Assembly: GCF_023284005.1 (NCBI RefSeq)
Contig: NZ_JAKIKS010000053.1
Span: 1 to 36,346, forward strand
From: Shewanella surugensis
GTDB lineage: Bacteria; Pseudomonadota; Gammaproteobacteria; Enterobacterales; Shewanellaceae
Reading direction: 5' to 3'
DNA: 36,346 nt
Position numbers and translations under genes: made by a program. The notes below the pieces were generated by a model. The model did not search any database. It was not told the origin of the DNA and saw nothing but the letters and a program-made list of their open reading frames with translations. Positions 15,939 to 25,753 of this stretch are shown here, one piece after another (position 1 is the stretch's first letter; every line of letters starts with the position of its first letter).

Positions 15939-17555
15939 GTGACACCTCCAGAGTCGATATTACTACCCAGTCAAGAAGCCTTGTTATTGCGATTGCAGCA
16001 TATTAGTTTATATGGCGAGCAGTTAATTCTACTTATAGGCGAGCAAGGCGCTGGCAAAACGACCATGATCAATGCTTTGCTTAATGAATTAGATGAGCAT
16101 AGTCTTGCCTTGGTTACTTGCCCAAAACATTGTGATAGTGATGAAATTCGACGCAAGGTTTTAATTCAACTACTCAAAGACCCCGTTTTTGATGATGAAT
16201 TAGCCTTACCTGACAGCTTACAACAAGCCGCTGATACTTTACCTCGTGCTATTTGCATTGTTATTGATGATGCGGATTTTTTACCTTACGAGATATGGGC
16301 TGAGTGTCTTGCATTGAGTCAGTTGTCTTTAGCTGAAACATCGATACGTGTCATTTGTACTACGGCAGATCAGTTTTTACCGTCTTTACTGGCTCAACTT
16401 TCGTCTATTCAAACCGAATTATTACTACCGATCAGCATTGATCCGCTTTCTTTAGAAGAGCGGCAGTCTCTTTATGATGCATTACTGCTTAGAAGTGAGC
16501 AAGCTCCCTTTATTGTACAAGATATTGTGTTGTCAAAGCTTTCTTCCCAAAAAGGGACACCTCAAGAAGTGGTCTCTCAGCTGGAATTAGCCTTAACGGA
16601 TAATGGTTCATTAGTGCCTAAAAGAAAGTCGATTTCGAAGATGAAATGGACTGGTGTTTTTCTGTTTTTGGCTACGTTTGTTGGCGCAATGGTATTTTTA
16701 TTGATGCCTAAATCGAGTTTAGTCGTCAAAACTAATGAGATTAGTCAGGTTATTGAAGTGCAAAACGATACTTTCGTAGGCGCTGAAGAGAAAGCACAGC
16801 AGTCAGAAGCATTAATGAGAAAAAGAGAAAGACTTGTTGTACAAGTAACGGGGAGTCGGTCAAAAGAGAGTGATATTGTATCCACTACAGGAAATACGAT
16901 AGCGCAGATGCCGATCGTTATTGCTAAAGAAGAGCCGTTAGGCTTGGATGCCAGTGTGATTTTGCAGGCAGGTGAAGCGGGTTTAAAAGCAACTGAAATT
17001 GAAGCGTATAGTATTGCTCCCAGTATTGGTTTTAGTCAACAAGTGGCTTCGCAAAAGCCTGTGTTGCTAAATCAGACTGAGGTTAATAGAGAAGCGTCAA
17101 AACGGGATGAAACGCAAGTCTCTGCTTCAACGATTCAAGTGGATGCAAAGGACAATGTGCTGCAAACGCCAACCTCGTTTTCAACTAAAGTACTGTTAGG
17201 TGTGCTTGAAAATACGGCAGTTGAAAGTAAAAAACAGCAATCGTCGATAGTTTGGCCAATTTTAGTGAGCGTCATGCCGACTCAAGGCTATACGTTGCAA
17301 TTGGCTAACGTGACGAAGATAGAGACTCTTTATCGAATATTAACAAAGGTTAAGGATGTTGAAGGACTGAGTGTTGCCCAATATAAGCAAGGTTGGTTAG
17401 TGTTAGTTGGACAGTTCGGGGAAAAAGAATTTGCAAATAAAAAGTCCTTATATCTCATTGATAAATATTATATTAATAAACCTTGGGTACGACGGTGGAC
17501 TGATTTGAATGAATATGAACTACAAGTCAGTGTACCAAGTCGTGAAATTCAATAA
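15939..17555 (+). CDS. damX: DamX-like protein: AAA ATPase domain plus SPOR domain
   Basis: A 538-residue inner-membrane protein of the division machinery. Residues 1-225 form an AAA/ExeA-like ATPase domain with Walker A GEQGAGKTT (34-42) and Walker B VIDDAD (108-113). A single membrane helix lies at about 237-256, then a long low-complexity periplasmic linker, and a SPOR domain at about 447-525 that would bind denuded septal peptidoglycan. The ATPase-TM-SPOR architecture is common for DamX in Shewanella and Vibrio; the E. coli protein lacks an intact ATPase part. It starts with GTG at 15939, 18 bases after aroB, with a poor Shine-Dalgarno, so translation probably depends on coupling. dam follows 52 bases later. 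Confidence 0.9.
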   Translation: MTPPESILLPSQEALLLRLQHISLYGEQLILLIGEQGAGKTTMINALLNELDEHSLALVTCPKHCDSDEIRRKVLIQLLKDPVFDDELALPDSLQQAADTLPRAICIVIDDADFLPYEIWAECLALSQLSLAETSIRVICTTADQFLPSLLAQLSSIQTELLLPISIDPLSLEERQSLYDALLLRSEQAPFIVQDIVLSKLSSQKGTPQEVVSQLELALTDNGSLVPKRKSISKMKWTGVFLFLATFVGAMVFLLMPKSSLVVKTNEISQVIEVQNDTFVGAEEKAQQSEALMRKRERLVVQVTGSRSKESDIVSTTGNTIAQMPIVIAKEEPLGLDASVILQAGEAGLKATEIEAYSIAPSIGFSQQVASQKPVLLNQTEVNREASKRDETQVSASTIQVDAKDNVLQTPTSFSTKVLLGVLENTAVESKKQQSSIVWPILVSVMPTQGYTLQLANVTKIETLYRILTKVKDVEGLSVAQYKQGWLVLVGQFGEKEFANKKSLYLIDKYYINKPWVRRWTDLNEYELQVSVPSREIQ

Positions 17556-17607
17556 TAAACAGAGTACAATCATGTGCTTCTTTTTTTAGGGTATTCAGTC
17601 AATTTAA

Positions 17608-18531
17608 ATGAGCAAAAAACAAAGAGCCTTTTTAAAGTGGGCCGGTGGAAAATTTAAACTGATTGAAGCTTTATCTCAATATCTGCCGAAGGGTGATAGA
17701 TTAGTTGAGCCTTTTGTCGGGGCTGGATCTGTTTTTCTTAATACCGATTTCGACCGTTATCTGTTATGCGATATTAATCAAGATTTGATCAACCTTTATC
17801 AAATTGTTCAGCATGATCCTGATAGTTATATTAGTGCTGCAAAAGCCTTGTTTGTCGATGAGATGAACAATGCAAAAGCCTATTATCAGATCCGTGAACG
17901 TTTTAATCAAAGTATTGACCCATTCGAACGTTCTGTTTATTTTTTATACATGAATCGTTTTGGTTTTAATGGCTTATGCCGATATAACCGTAAAGGCGGT
18001 TTTAATGTGCCTTTTGGTTCTTATAAAAAACCTTATTTTCCTGAATTGGAGATCCGTGCTTTTTCGATTAAATCACAACAAGCCGAGTTTAGGTGTATAG
18101 GCTATGAAGAAGCCATTAATATGACGCGTAAAGGTGACGTGGTGTACTGCGATCCCCCTTATGCGCCGTTGTCGACAACGGCGAGTTTTACCACTTATGT
18201 TGGGGCGGGTTTTAGCTTAGATGATCAGGCCATATTGGCTAAAAAATCCCGTCATACAGCAATAGAACGTGGGATCCCGGTGTTAATCAGTAATCATGAT
18301 ATTCCATTAACACGTGAATTATATCGTGGGGCGCAGTTAGGCTGTATTCAAGTACAACGAAACATTAGTCAAAAAGGCAGTGCTCGTAAGAAGGTGGATG
18401 AATTATTTGCTTTATATGATGATGCTTATGATGAATCTCATGTTGAATCGGCAAAACTGACACCCATTACGTCGAAGAAAGGTGGATTCGTTTCGAGTGG
18501 AAAGCCGAAAAAAGTCAGCCGTTTGAAATAA
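17608..18531 (+). CDS. dam: DNA adenine methyltransferase Dam
   Basis: Methylates adenine N6 in GATC, marking strands for mismatch repair and controlling SeqA and DnaA timing. It is an alpha-group amino-methyltransferase: KWAGGK (10-15) and EPFVGAGS (34-41) bind AdoMet, DPPY at 182-185 is catalytic, and NRFGFNGLCRYN recognises DNA. Length is 307 residues, about 30 more than the E. coli enzyme because of a basic Lys/Ser-rich C-terminal tail. It ends the aroK operon with a terminator right after the stop. In E. coli dam is followed directly by rpe; here two minus-strand genes lie between. Confidence 0.97.
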   Translation: MSKKQRAFLKWAGGKFKLIEALSQYLPKGDRLVEPFVGAGSVFLNTDFDRYLLCDINQDLINLYQIVQHDPDSYISAAKALFVDEMNNAKAYYQIRERFNQSIDPFERSVYFLYMNRFGFNGLCRYNRKGGFNVPFGSYKKPYFPELEIRAFSIKSQQAEFRCIGYEEAINMTRKGDVVYCDPPYAPLSTTASFTTYVGAGFSLDDQAILAKKSRHTAIERGIPVLISNHDIPLTRELYRGAQLGCIQVQRNISQKGSARKKVDELFALYDDAYDESHVESAKLTPITSKKGGFVSSGKPKKVSRLK

Positions 18532-18542
18532 GGCTTTAGTTA

Positions 18543-18570
18543 AAAAAACCTTGCATTAGCAAGGTTTTTT
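18543..18570. terminator. Bidirectional terminator after dam
   Basis: The 12-bp perfect arms at 18543-18554 and 18559-18570 are separated by a 4-base loop, with A6 and T6 ends. It serves dam (plus) and the DUF2970 gene (minus). Confidence 0.9.
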
Positions 18571-18596
18571 GTATCATCAGTACGTGTTTATTCTTC

Positions 18597-18782
18597 TTAG
18601 CCTAATACTTGGGTGACGATAAAAAGTAAGCCGCCTACAAATAAGATGGCAATAAACACCCCCATGGCAATAAAAGGGACAATGGACTTTGTTTGAAAAT
18701 CACGTACACGATTGTGCTCGGATTGCACACCAAAAAAGGCGGCAAGTGTGCTGATCAGTAGGTGCCAGACGTTTTTTAACAT
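18597..18782 (-). CDS. DUF2970 small membrane protein
   Basis: A 61-residue protein resembling DUF2970. The N-terminal half has the family pattern LLISTLAAFFGVQSEHNR followed by RDF, and the C-terminal half is a single membrane helix (about 37-58). The function of the family is unknown. Its ATG overlaps the stop of the upstream minus-strand gene by 7 bases, so translation is probably coupled. Confidence 0.85.
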   Translation of the reverse strand: MLKNVWHLLISTLAAFFGVQSEHNRVRDFQTKSIVPFIAMGVFIAILFVGGLLFIVTQVLG

Positions 18783-19132
18783 AAATTTAGACTCTGATGG
18801 CTATTGATTGAAGACACTTGGCTTAAAGGAATACGGGTGTTACCGTGCAGCAATTCCAAAAAGTCGATAAAATGTAGCTGATTTGTACGACTTTGTCCTG
18901 TTAACCAATTCATCCACGTTAATGATTGTACTTGTGTTGTACAATGATTTTTGGGATGACTTGCAGGTAAGTCCTTACGGTATTCTTTTATTTGTGATGT
19001 GCAATAATTATTGGATGAATTAAAGGTAGGGATATTGTTCATGCTGAGCAGTAATATCACCGTACCTAAAGTGCAACTCATGAAAAATACAGTTATTTTC
19101 ATGTTTAAAAACCTTATAAGCTTCCCTAACAT
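18776..19132 (-). CDS. Unrecognised membrane-anchored periplasmic protein
   Basis: A 118-residue protein with no recognised family. A basic N-terminus and one hydrophobic segment (about 12-31, VFFMSCTLGTVILLLSM) suggest an uncleaved anchor or a signal peptide, followed by a soluble polar domain with several Cys residues (in NNYCTSQ, NHCTTQ and the C-terminal Cys). AAGGA lies 6 bases before the ATG at 19132 and supports that start; a second ATG at 19102 has a weaker AAGG. The 7-base overlap with the DUF2970 gene indicates a two-gene unit inserted in inverse orientation between dam and rpe. Function unknown. Confidence 0.65.
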   Translation of the reverse strand: MLGKLIRFLNMKITVFFMSCTLGTVILLLSMNNIPTFNSSNNYCTSQIKEYRKDLPASHPKNHCTTQVQSLTWMNWLTGQSRTNQLHFIDFLELLHGNTRIPLSQVSSINSHQSLNLC

Positions 19133-19275
19133 GGTATTTCCTTAGTCGCCTTCCTTTGCAAGCTTTTCAGTATAACAAACTAAATAACGTTTTGAACATA
19201 ATTGTAACAATAAATTTCTGTTTTTAACGGTAGTGTCTCTGCGGGCTTAAGGTTAAAATAGCGTACTTCTTACAC

Positions 19276-19971
19276 ATGACCGTGAGTTTGTCTATGCGCC
19301 CATTTTTAATTGCTCCTTCTATTCTTTCTGCTGATTTTGCTCGTTTAGGCAGTGATGTCGACGCTGTTCTAGATGCGGGAGCTGACGTGGTTCATTTTGA
19401 TGTGATGGATAACCACTACGTACCGAATTTAACTGTAGGGCCTATGATTTGCCAAGCATTGCGTGATTATGGGATAACGGCTGACATTGATGTGCACTTA
19501 ATGGTGAAACCCGTTGATCGCATCATTCCTGACTTTGCCAAAGCGGGAGCGTCTATTATTACTTTTCATCCTGAAGCCTCAGAGCATATTGATCGCAGTT
19601 TACAGGTCATTAAAGAATCAGGCTGTAAAGCGGGTTTAGTGTTTAATCCAGCAACGCCTTTGCATTATCTCGATCATGTGATGGATAAACTTGATGTTAT
19701 TTTGTTGATGTCCGTTAATCCTGGGTTTGGGGGGCAGTCCTTTATTCCCTCTACGTTAGATAAATTACGTCAAGTACGCCAGCGTATCGATGAGAGTGGC
19801 TTTGATATTCGTCTTCAAGTAGATGGTGGCGTTAAGGTCGATAATATCGCTGACATAGCTAAAGCAGGGGCTGATATGTTTGTTGCCGGTTCCGCTATTT
19901 TTAATCAGCCAGATTATAAAGCGGTGATTGATGATATGCGCAGTGAGCTCGCTTCGGTGCATGAAGCTTGA
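19276..19971 (+). CDS. rpe: Ribulose-phosphate 3-epimerase
   Basis: Interconverts ribulose 5-phosphate and xylulose 5-phosphate in the pentose phosphate pathway. It is a TIM barrel close in sequence to E. coli Rpe: [14 protein letters not shown] near the N-terminus, the metal ligands in [12 protein letters not shown] and DVHLMVK, the phosphate-binding loop [12 protein letters not shown], and VDGGVK near 175. The longest frame starts at 19276 (231 aa). ATG at 19294 matches the E. coli N-terminus better; neither has a clear Shine-Dalgarno. The last 14 codons and stop lie in the first copy of an 84-bp tandem repeat that also contains the gph start region. Confidence 0.96.
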   Translation: MTVSLSMRPFLIAPSILSADFARLGSDVDAVLDAGADVVHFDVMDNHYVPNLTVGPMICQALRDYGITADIDVHLMVKPVDRIIPDFAKAGASIITFHPEASEHIDRSLQVIKESGCKAGLVFNPATPLHYLDHVMDKLDVILLMSVNPGFGGQSFIPSTLDKLRQVRQRIDESGFDIRLQVDGGVKVDNIADIAKAGADMFVAGSAIFNQPDYKAVIDDMRSELASVHEA

Positions 19972-20097
19972 GTGGTGTCAGTTTACATAGAGATAAATGA
20001 TATAGTTTTGGCTGATGATATGCGCAGTGAACCCACTTTTGTGCATGAAGCTTGAGTGGTGTCAGTTTAGATAGAGATAAATGATATGGTTCTGGCT
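19930..20097 (+). repeat. 84-bp tandem duplication across the rpe/gph junction
   Basis: Copy 1 is 19930-20013 and copy 2 is 20014-20097, directly abutting, with 8 mismatches in 84 bases (about 90% identical). Each copy holds the rpe C-terminal codons, the rpe TGA, the intergenic spacer and the first four gph codons. In copy 1 the gph start position reads ATA instead of ATG, so only copy 2 can start gph. In copy 2 the rpe tail is a relic that still encodes DDMRSEPTFVHEA and a stop. The unit is a multiple of three, so relic and genes share one frame. Confidence 0.93.
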
Positions 20098-20766
20098 GAT
20101 GTGAGTAAAGTGAAAGCAGTCGCCTTTGATCTTGACGGTACCTTAGTGGATAGCGCACTGGATTTAACGGTTGCAGTACAAGATTGCTTATCAGAATTAG
20201 GGCTTCCTCTTTGTTCAGAGGAGCAAGTGCGTTTGTGGATTGGCAATGGCGCGGAAGTGTTAATGCACCGAGCACTCATGTTTGCGACGAGTGCTGATGT
20301 TGAAGAGACTCGTTTAGCGGAGGTTATGCCAAGGTTTAAGTGGCATTACCAACAGAATTTACAAAAACACAGTCGACTATATGCGGGGGTTTTAGCGGTT
20401 TTAGGCCGCTTACATGACTCTGGTATACGTTTAGCTATCGTCACTAACAAGCCTTATGCTTTTACTGTACCTTTGTTAGCGGGGTTCGGTTTAAGTGCTT
20501 TTTTTTCCTTAGTCTTAGGTGGGGATTCATTAGATAAAATGAAGCCGGATCCACAGCCATTATTGCATTTGATGCATGAGTGGGGGTTAAAGGAAGATGA
20601 GATAATCATGGTTGGCGATTCAAAAAATGATATCTTAGCGGCCAAAGCCGCAGGTATAGGCTCAATTGGCTTGACCTATGGCTACAATTACGGTGAAGAT
20701 ATTGCGCTGAGCTGTCCCAATGCGGTATGTCATCAATTGAATGATATTTTACCGCTGATATTATAA
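20086..20766 (+). CDS. gph: Phosphoglycolate phosphatase (HAD family)
   Basis: Dephosphorylates 2-phosphoglycolate, a product of DNA 3'-phosphoglycolate repair and oxygenase side reactions. It is a 226-residue HAD hydrolase: motif I DLDGTLVDS with nucleophile Asp15 and Asp17, motif II VTNKP, and motifs III/IV KPDPQPLL and VGDSKND. It sits between rpe and trpS as in E. coli. ATG at 20086 lies in the second copy of the 84-bp duplication; GTG at 20101 (MSKVKAVAFDLDG) is an alternative start. The first five residues therefore derive from duplicated DNA. Confidence 0.93.
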   Translation: MVLADVSKVKAVAFDLDGTLVDSALDLTVAVQDCLSELGLPLCSEEQVRLWIGNGAEVLMHRALMFATSADVEETRLAEVMPRFKWHYQQNLQKHSRLYAGVLAVLGRLHDSGIRLAIVTNKPYAFTVPLLAGFGLSAFFSLVLGGDSLDKMKPDPQPLLHLMHEWGLKEDEIIMVGDSKNDILAAKAAGIGSIGLTYGYNYGEDIALSCPNAVCHQLNDILPLIL

Positions 20767-20820
20767 TGTTAAATTTACGCATTGAGTATTCAAGCTGTTT
20801 ACTGATGCACTTATGGAGTA

Positions 20821-21840
20821 ATGAAAAAAATGACCACGTCACTGCCTAAACCTATCGTACTGAGCGGTGCACAACCCTCAGGGGAATTAACCTTAGGTAA
20901 TTATATGGGTGCATTACGTCAGTGGGTGGCGATGCAGGATAGCCATGATTGTTTGTATTGTGTGGTTGATTTGCATGCTATTACTGTGCGTCAAGATCCT
21001 AAATTATTGCGAGAAGCCTGCCTTGATACGCTAGCCTTGTATCTCGCTTGTGGGGTTGACCCTAAAAAGAGTACCGTTTTCATTCAATCGCAAGTTCCTC
21101 AGCATACCCAATTAGGTTGGGCTTTAAATTGTTATACCCAAATGGGTGAGTTGAATCGTATGACACAATTTAAAGATAAATCTCAAAAGCATGCTAATAA
21201 TATTAATGTGGGCTTATTTGGTTACCCGGTATTAATGGCTGCGGATATTTTGTTATATCAAGCTAATGAAGTGCCTGTTGGGCAAGATCAAAAGCAACAT
21301 TTAGAGCTGACACGTGATATTGCAACGCGCTTTAATAATGCCTATGGTGACACTTTTACTGTTCCTGAACCTTTTATTCCTGAATTTGGGGCTAAAGTGA
21401 TGTCATTGCAAGATCCCCTTAAAAAGATGTCTAAATCTGATGATAATCGCAATAATGTGATTGGCTTGCTTGAAGATCCTAACAAGATCATCAAGAAAAT
21501 AAAAAAAGCCATGACAGACAGTGAAGAGCCTCCTGTAGTGCGTTTTGATATTGACAATAAGCCGGGTGTATCCAATCTATTGAGTTTAATGTCGGGTGTG
21601 ACAGGTCAGAGTATCGCGTCTTTAGAGACTGAGTTTGAAGGTAAAATGTATGGTCATTTAAAAGGGGCAACCGGTGAAGCGGTGGTCAGTATGATTGAGC
21701 CATTGCAGGTGCGTTATAAGGAGTTTAGAGCCGATCAGACCTTGTTAAAGCAGATCATGCATGAAGGCGCTGAAAAAGCACAGGCGCGTGCTGAAGTGAC
21801 GGTTAAAAAGGTGTATGAAAAAATTGGTTTGCTGGTTTAA
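20821..21840 (+). CDS. trpS: Tryptophanyl-tRNA synthetase
   Basis: Charges tRNA-Trp with tryptophan. It is a class Ic synthetase of 339 residues: the HIGH equivalent TLGN at 24-27 within [16 protein letters not shown], and KMSKS at 202-206 followed by [14 protein letters not shown]. It aligns well with E. coli TrpS. Two ATGs (20821 and 20830) are possible; GGAG at 20814 is too close to the first and rather far from the second, so the start is uncertain by three codons. It closes the rpe-gph-trpS run with a terminator. Confidence 0.97.
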   Translation: MKKMTTSLPKPIVLSGAQPSGELTLGNYMGALRQWVAMQDSHDCLYCVVDLHAITVRQDPKLLREACLDTLALYLACGVDPKKSTVFIQSQVPQHTQLGWALNCYTQMGELNRMTQFKDKSQKHANNINVGLFGYPVLMAADILLYQANEVPVGQDQKQHLELTRDIATRFNNAYGDTFTVPEPFIPEFGAKVMSLQDPLKKMSKSDDNRNNVIGLLEDPNKIIKKIKKAMTDSEEPPVVRFDIDNKPGVSNLLSLMSGVTGQSIASLETEFEGKMYGHLKGATGEAVVSMIEPLQVRYKEFRADQTLLKQIMHEGAEKAQARAEVTVKKVYEKIGLLV

Positions 21841-21861
21841 CCTTTAGATTCGTTGATCGAT

Positions 21862-21887
21862 AAAAAACCTGCATTGGCAGGTTTTTT
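21862..21887. terminator. Bidirectional terminator between trpS and dolP
   Basis: The 11-bp perfect arms at 21862-21872 and 21877-21887 have a 4-base loop, with A6 and T6 ends. It serves trpS (plus) and the dolP transcript (minus). Confidence 0.9.
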
Positions 21888-21900
21888 ATACCTTAAGTGT

Positions 21901-23132
<1,232 letters not shown>

Positions 23133-23177
23133 TTAATACTCATTGAACGGTCGGTCTGGCATAAGCTGCGATAAAAT

Positions 23178-23513
23178 TTAAAATGCATCGCAGATCCATT
23201 CAATAGTATTTGGATCAATAGCGATAAAATCAAATCGACAAATAGCATTTATTTGGTTTAATTGTAAATAATGGCTTGCTGCTCGCCTTATGCGTTGTTG
23301 CTGCCTTTGACTTAGTGCATTGATTGCACCACCAAATTGTAAACCTGAGCGGTATTTTACTTCAACAAATACCCAAACAGTACCTTCTTTCATGATTATA
23401 TCTATTTCACCGAACGGAAAACTCACATTTTGGGTGATAAATTGTAAGCCTTGCCGCTGTAAATAGATAATGGCTGCTTGTTCACTTTCTTGTCCATGAT
23501 TGCGCTTAGGCAC
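23178..23513 (-). CDS. yraN: YraN family protein (UPF0102, nuclease-like fold)
   Basis: A 111-residue protein with the UPF0102 signature: a GxESEQAA helix, GEIDIIMKE and VFVEVKYR, which form a PD-(D/E)xK-type nuclease core (Glu, Asp and E-x-K visible). A role in DNA processing or recombination is suspected but not proven. It starts with GTG at 23513, with AGGGA about 8 bases upstream. It lies between lpoA and diaA, as in E. coli, with 117 bases to diaA. Confidence 0.93.
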   Translation of the reverse strand: MPKRNHGQESEQAAIIYLQRQGLQFITQNVSFPFGEIDIIMKEGTVWVFVEVKYRSGLQFGGAINALSQRQQQRIRRAASHYLQLNQINAICRFDFIAIDPNTIEWICDAF

Positions 23514-23780
23514 CCTATCATCCCTGAATGTTCCTTTATGAGGTTGAGTATATACCCAAAGGGCGGGTTGATGCGAATATCTGAGTCCGTCAACATGTTC
23601 AATTGGCTTGGTCTATTTATCTTCTTTACTTTAGTGCATTTTATTATGCAATAGTTTCATTATTGAGTGACAATTGATTGTGTTATTTGTTTCCACATAT
23701 CGAAAAAGGGCTACTGGCATATGGATTTTTCTTATGACTTACAAAAAAACACACTAATTTAGCGATATCATCACACATTA
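23514..23780. other. Spacer between lpoA and yraN
   Basis: About 270 bases with no ORF that looks real. It separates the lpoA terminator hairpin from the yraN GTG and probably contains a promoter for yraN-diaA-dolP; no clear hexamers were identified. Confidence 0.4.
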
Positions 23781-23801
23781 AAGCTGCATGAACTGCAGCT
23801 T
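23781..23801 (-). terminator. Hairpin after lpoA
   Basis: The 8-bp perfect arms at 23781-23788 and 23794-23801 have a 5-base loop and are followed on the minus strand by TTAATG. It lies 9 bases beyond the lpoA stop. The U run is short, so termination may be partial. Confidence 0.5.
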
Positions 23802-23810
23802 ATTGATGGA

Positions 23811-25664
23811 TTATTGTGATAAAGGCTTCAAGTTGCCTCTCTGGTAACGCCCCCAGCTCAGTTGCCTGTTAACGCGGCCTTGCTCTGTTACTGACAAGAC
23901 CCCACTGAGTCCATTAAGTTGATAGCCTGGCAGCGCGCGCATTTGAGCCAGTTTGCCGACGAGATCAATAGCATCATATCCCATGCTATAAAGGCGTTTT
24001 TTACTGTTACTCCATGTGGGCCATAGCTGACTGACCATACGCGTATCAGAATCGGGACGAATGAGCCAAGGAATGTCACTGATAGTGAGATTATTAAGTT
24101 CTTCATCGGCTTCTCGGCCGCCATCTTTTAAATGGCTGCGGCTACTTGCGTATAAAGGAACTGGCTGGGTAAAAACACTAAAATTGACATCAATAAAGGG
24201 TTTTAATAAGGCTAAATCGTGACTGGCTGAGAGCATATAAATGGCATCAATATCACGGCGAGAGCGAAAATCGGCTTTGATCGGTATATTCAATAAACGT
24301 TTTAGTGCGGATATGCGCTCTTTACTGTCGATAACGCCGAGGGCTTTTTGGACCGTGACCTTCATTTTATCGCCAGCATCATAAAAATGAACTTCAGCAG
24401 GGCTCTGGGTTAATTCGCTCCATGTTTTACTGAAACTATCCGCCATGTTGTGGCCGAGTTTATCATTACTGGCTAATATCAATGGAATTTTTATGCCATC
24501 TTTAAATAATCGATTGGCGGCATCATTGGCTTCATCACTAGGAGATAGGGCAAAGTAAAATTGATCTTTATTGGGTGTAGCCCCTTTAACGCTGTTTAAG
24601 AATAATTGCGGGATCACTTGGCCATTATTGGTTAATGGTTGATGGGTTGATGTGTCAGTAGTATGCAGTGCTGCAACTGATTCAGGCAGTAATGGCCCTA
24701 TGATAAATTCTGCTCCCGAGGCCACCGCGGTTTGATAAGCGGCTTTGGGATCTTGCGCGGTATCAAAAAAGTTTACTTTAACATCATTTGCATTTTGGGC
24801 TAAATAACTGGCCATGATCCCCTGTTTAACGGGATCCGCAATGACGGCTCTAGGACCACTTAGTGGTAAGAGTACCGCGATATTATTGGGTCGATAAGGC
24901 TTAGTATTGAGGGCGTTTTCCAGATCGGTTGGGAGTTTTCGGGTCGCTGGATGTGATGGGTTTTGTTGTTGCCAGCGGCTTAATTGGCTCACTAGCTGGT
25001 TTGGGTCAACCGCATAACGTTTAGTGAGATAGGCTAATTGGAGCCAACCTGCAAAAATAGGATCGTCTTTATCTGCTGTGAAACGTTTCAGGGTTTCTTC
25101 AGCAAGAGGCTGTAAAGTGCGCCAAATATTATCATTAACTTCATTGGCTTGTGTCATCGGTAAATATTGACTGAGATGACTTAATTGACGGACTTCTTCA
25201 ATGGGTTGATTACGTTCTTGGTAAAGTTGGGCTTTTAATTGATAATAACTGACCCATTGCCAGTTAGCTAGCCGCCAGTTATTGGGATAATCCAAACTTT
25301 TAATGGCTTCGTCATTGCGGTTTTGCACTTTCAATATTCTTGCTTTGAGATATTTAAATTCGGCTTGTAGTTCGCTGATGGGTAATAATGTGGCTTGCAT
25401 AGAGTTCAATAATTGATCGGCGGTATTGACATCCCCGGCATTGATCATGGCGTGAGCGGCTAATAATAAGTAACGTTCTCTCGGTTGCTGATTTTTTTCA
25501 GCTTTCGCTTTTGTTAAATATTGCGCCGATGTTAAAGGGGCGCTGATTAAAGAAATGCTAGTCGATTCAGTCTGTACTGGGCCGGTTGTGGTCGCACAAC
25601 CGAACAAAACAGCCGAAAACATGGCGATAGAAATTAATTTAGTTGTATTCAGGCTTTTCAACAC
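23811..25664 (-). CDS. lpoA: Penicillin-binding protein activator LpoA
   Basis: A 617-residue outer-membrane lipoprotein that spans the periplasm and activates PBP1A. Lipobox LFGC (Cys23). An N-terminal TPR-like helical part (about 45-250) is followed by a LppC/periplasmic-binding-protein-like domain (about 255-615, beginning near NNIAVLLPLSGPRA and including ASGAEFIIGPLL). It is the cognate partner of the mrcA product in this window. It is divergent from rsmI with about 90 bases to the likely rsmI start, as in E. coli. Confidence 0.95.
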   Translation of the reverse strand: MLKSLNTTKLISIAMFSAVLFGCATTTGPVQTESTSISLISAPLTSAQYLTKAKAEKNQQPRERYLLLAAHAMINAGDVNTADQLLNSMQATLLPISELQAEFKYLKARILKVQNRNDEAIKSLDYPNNWRLANWQWVSYYQLKAQLYQERNQPIEEVRQLSHLSQYLPMTQANEVNDNIWRTLQPLAEETLKRFTADKDDPIFAGWLQLAYLTKRYAVDPNQLVSQLSRWQQQNPSHPATRKLPTDLENALNTKPYRPNNIAVLLPLSGPRAVIADPVKQGIMASYLAQNANDVKVNFFDTAQDPKAAYQTAVASGAEFIIGPLLPESVAALHTTDTSTHQPLTNNGQVIPQLFLNSVKGATPNKDQFYFALSPSDEANDAANRLFKDGIKIPLILASNDKLGHNMADSFSKTWSELTQSPAEVHFYDAGDKMKVTVQKALGVIDSKERISALKRLLNIPIKADFRSRRDIDAIYMLSASHDLALLKPFIDVNFSVFTQPVPLYASSRSHLKDGGREADEELNNLTISDIPWLIRPDSDTRMVSQLWPTWSNSKKRLYSMGYDAIDLVGKLAQMRALPGYQLNGLSGVLSVTEQGRVNRQLSWGRYQRGNLKPLSQ

Positions 25665-25753
25665 AGGTCTTCACTCTGGTAAGATGCTGCCTGTAGTTTA
25701 ACCTTCTCTCACGCTTGACGAAAGTCTTGTTGATAATCAATACAGAGGTAGAT

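Noticed and set aside
19901..20275. Minus-strand ORF of 124 codons with an internally repeated peptide
   Set aside because: Its repeat is only the antisense reading of the 84-bp tandem duplication; it overlaps rpe and gph fully and has no ribosome site.
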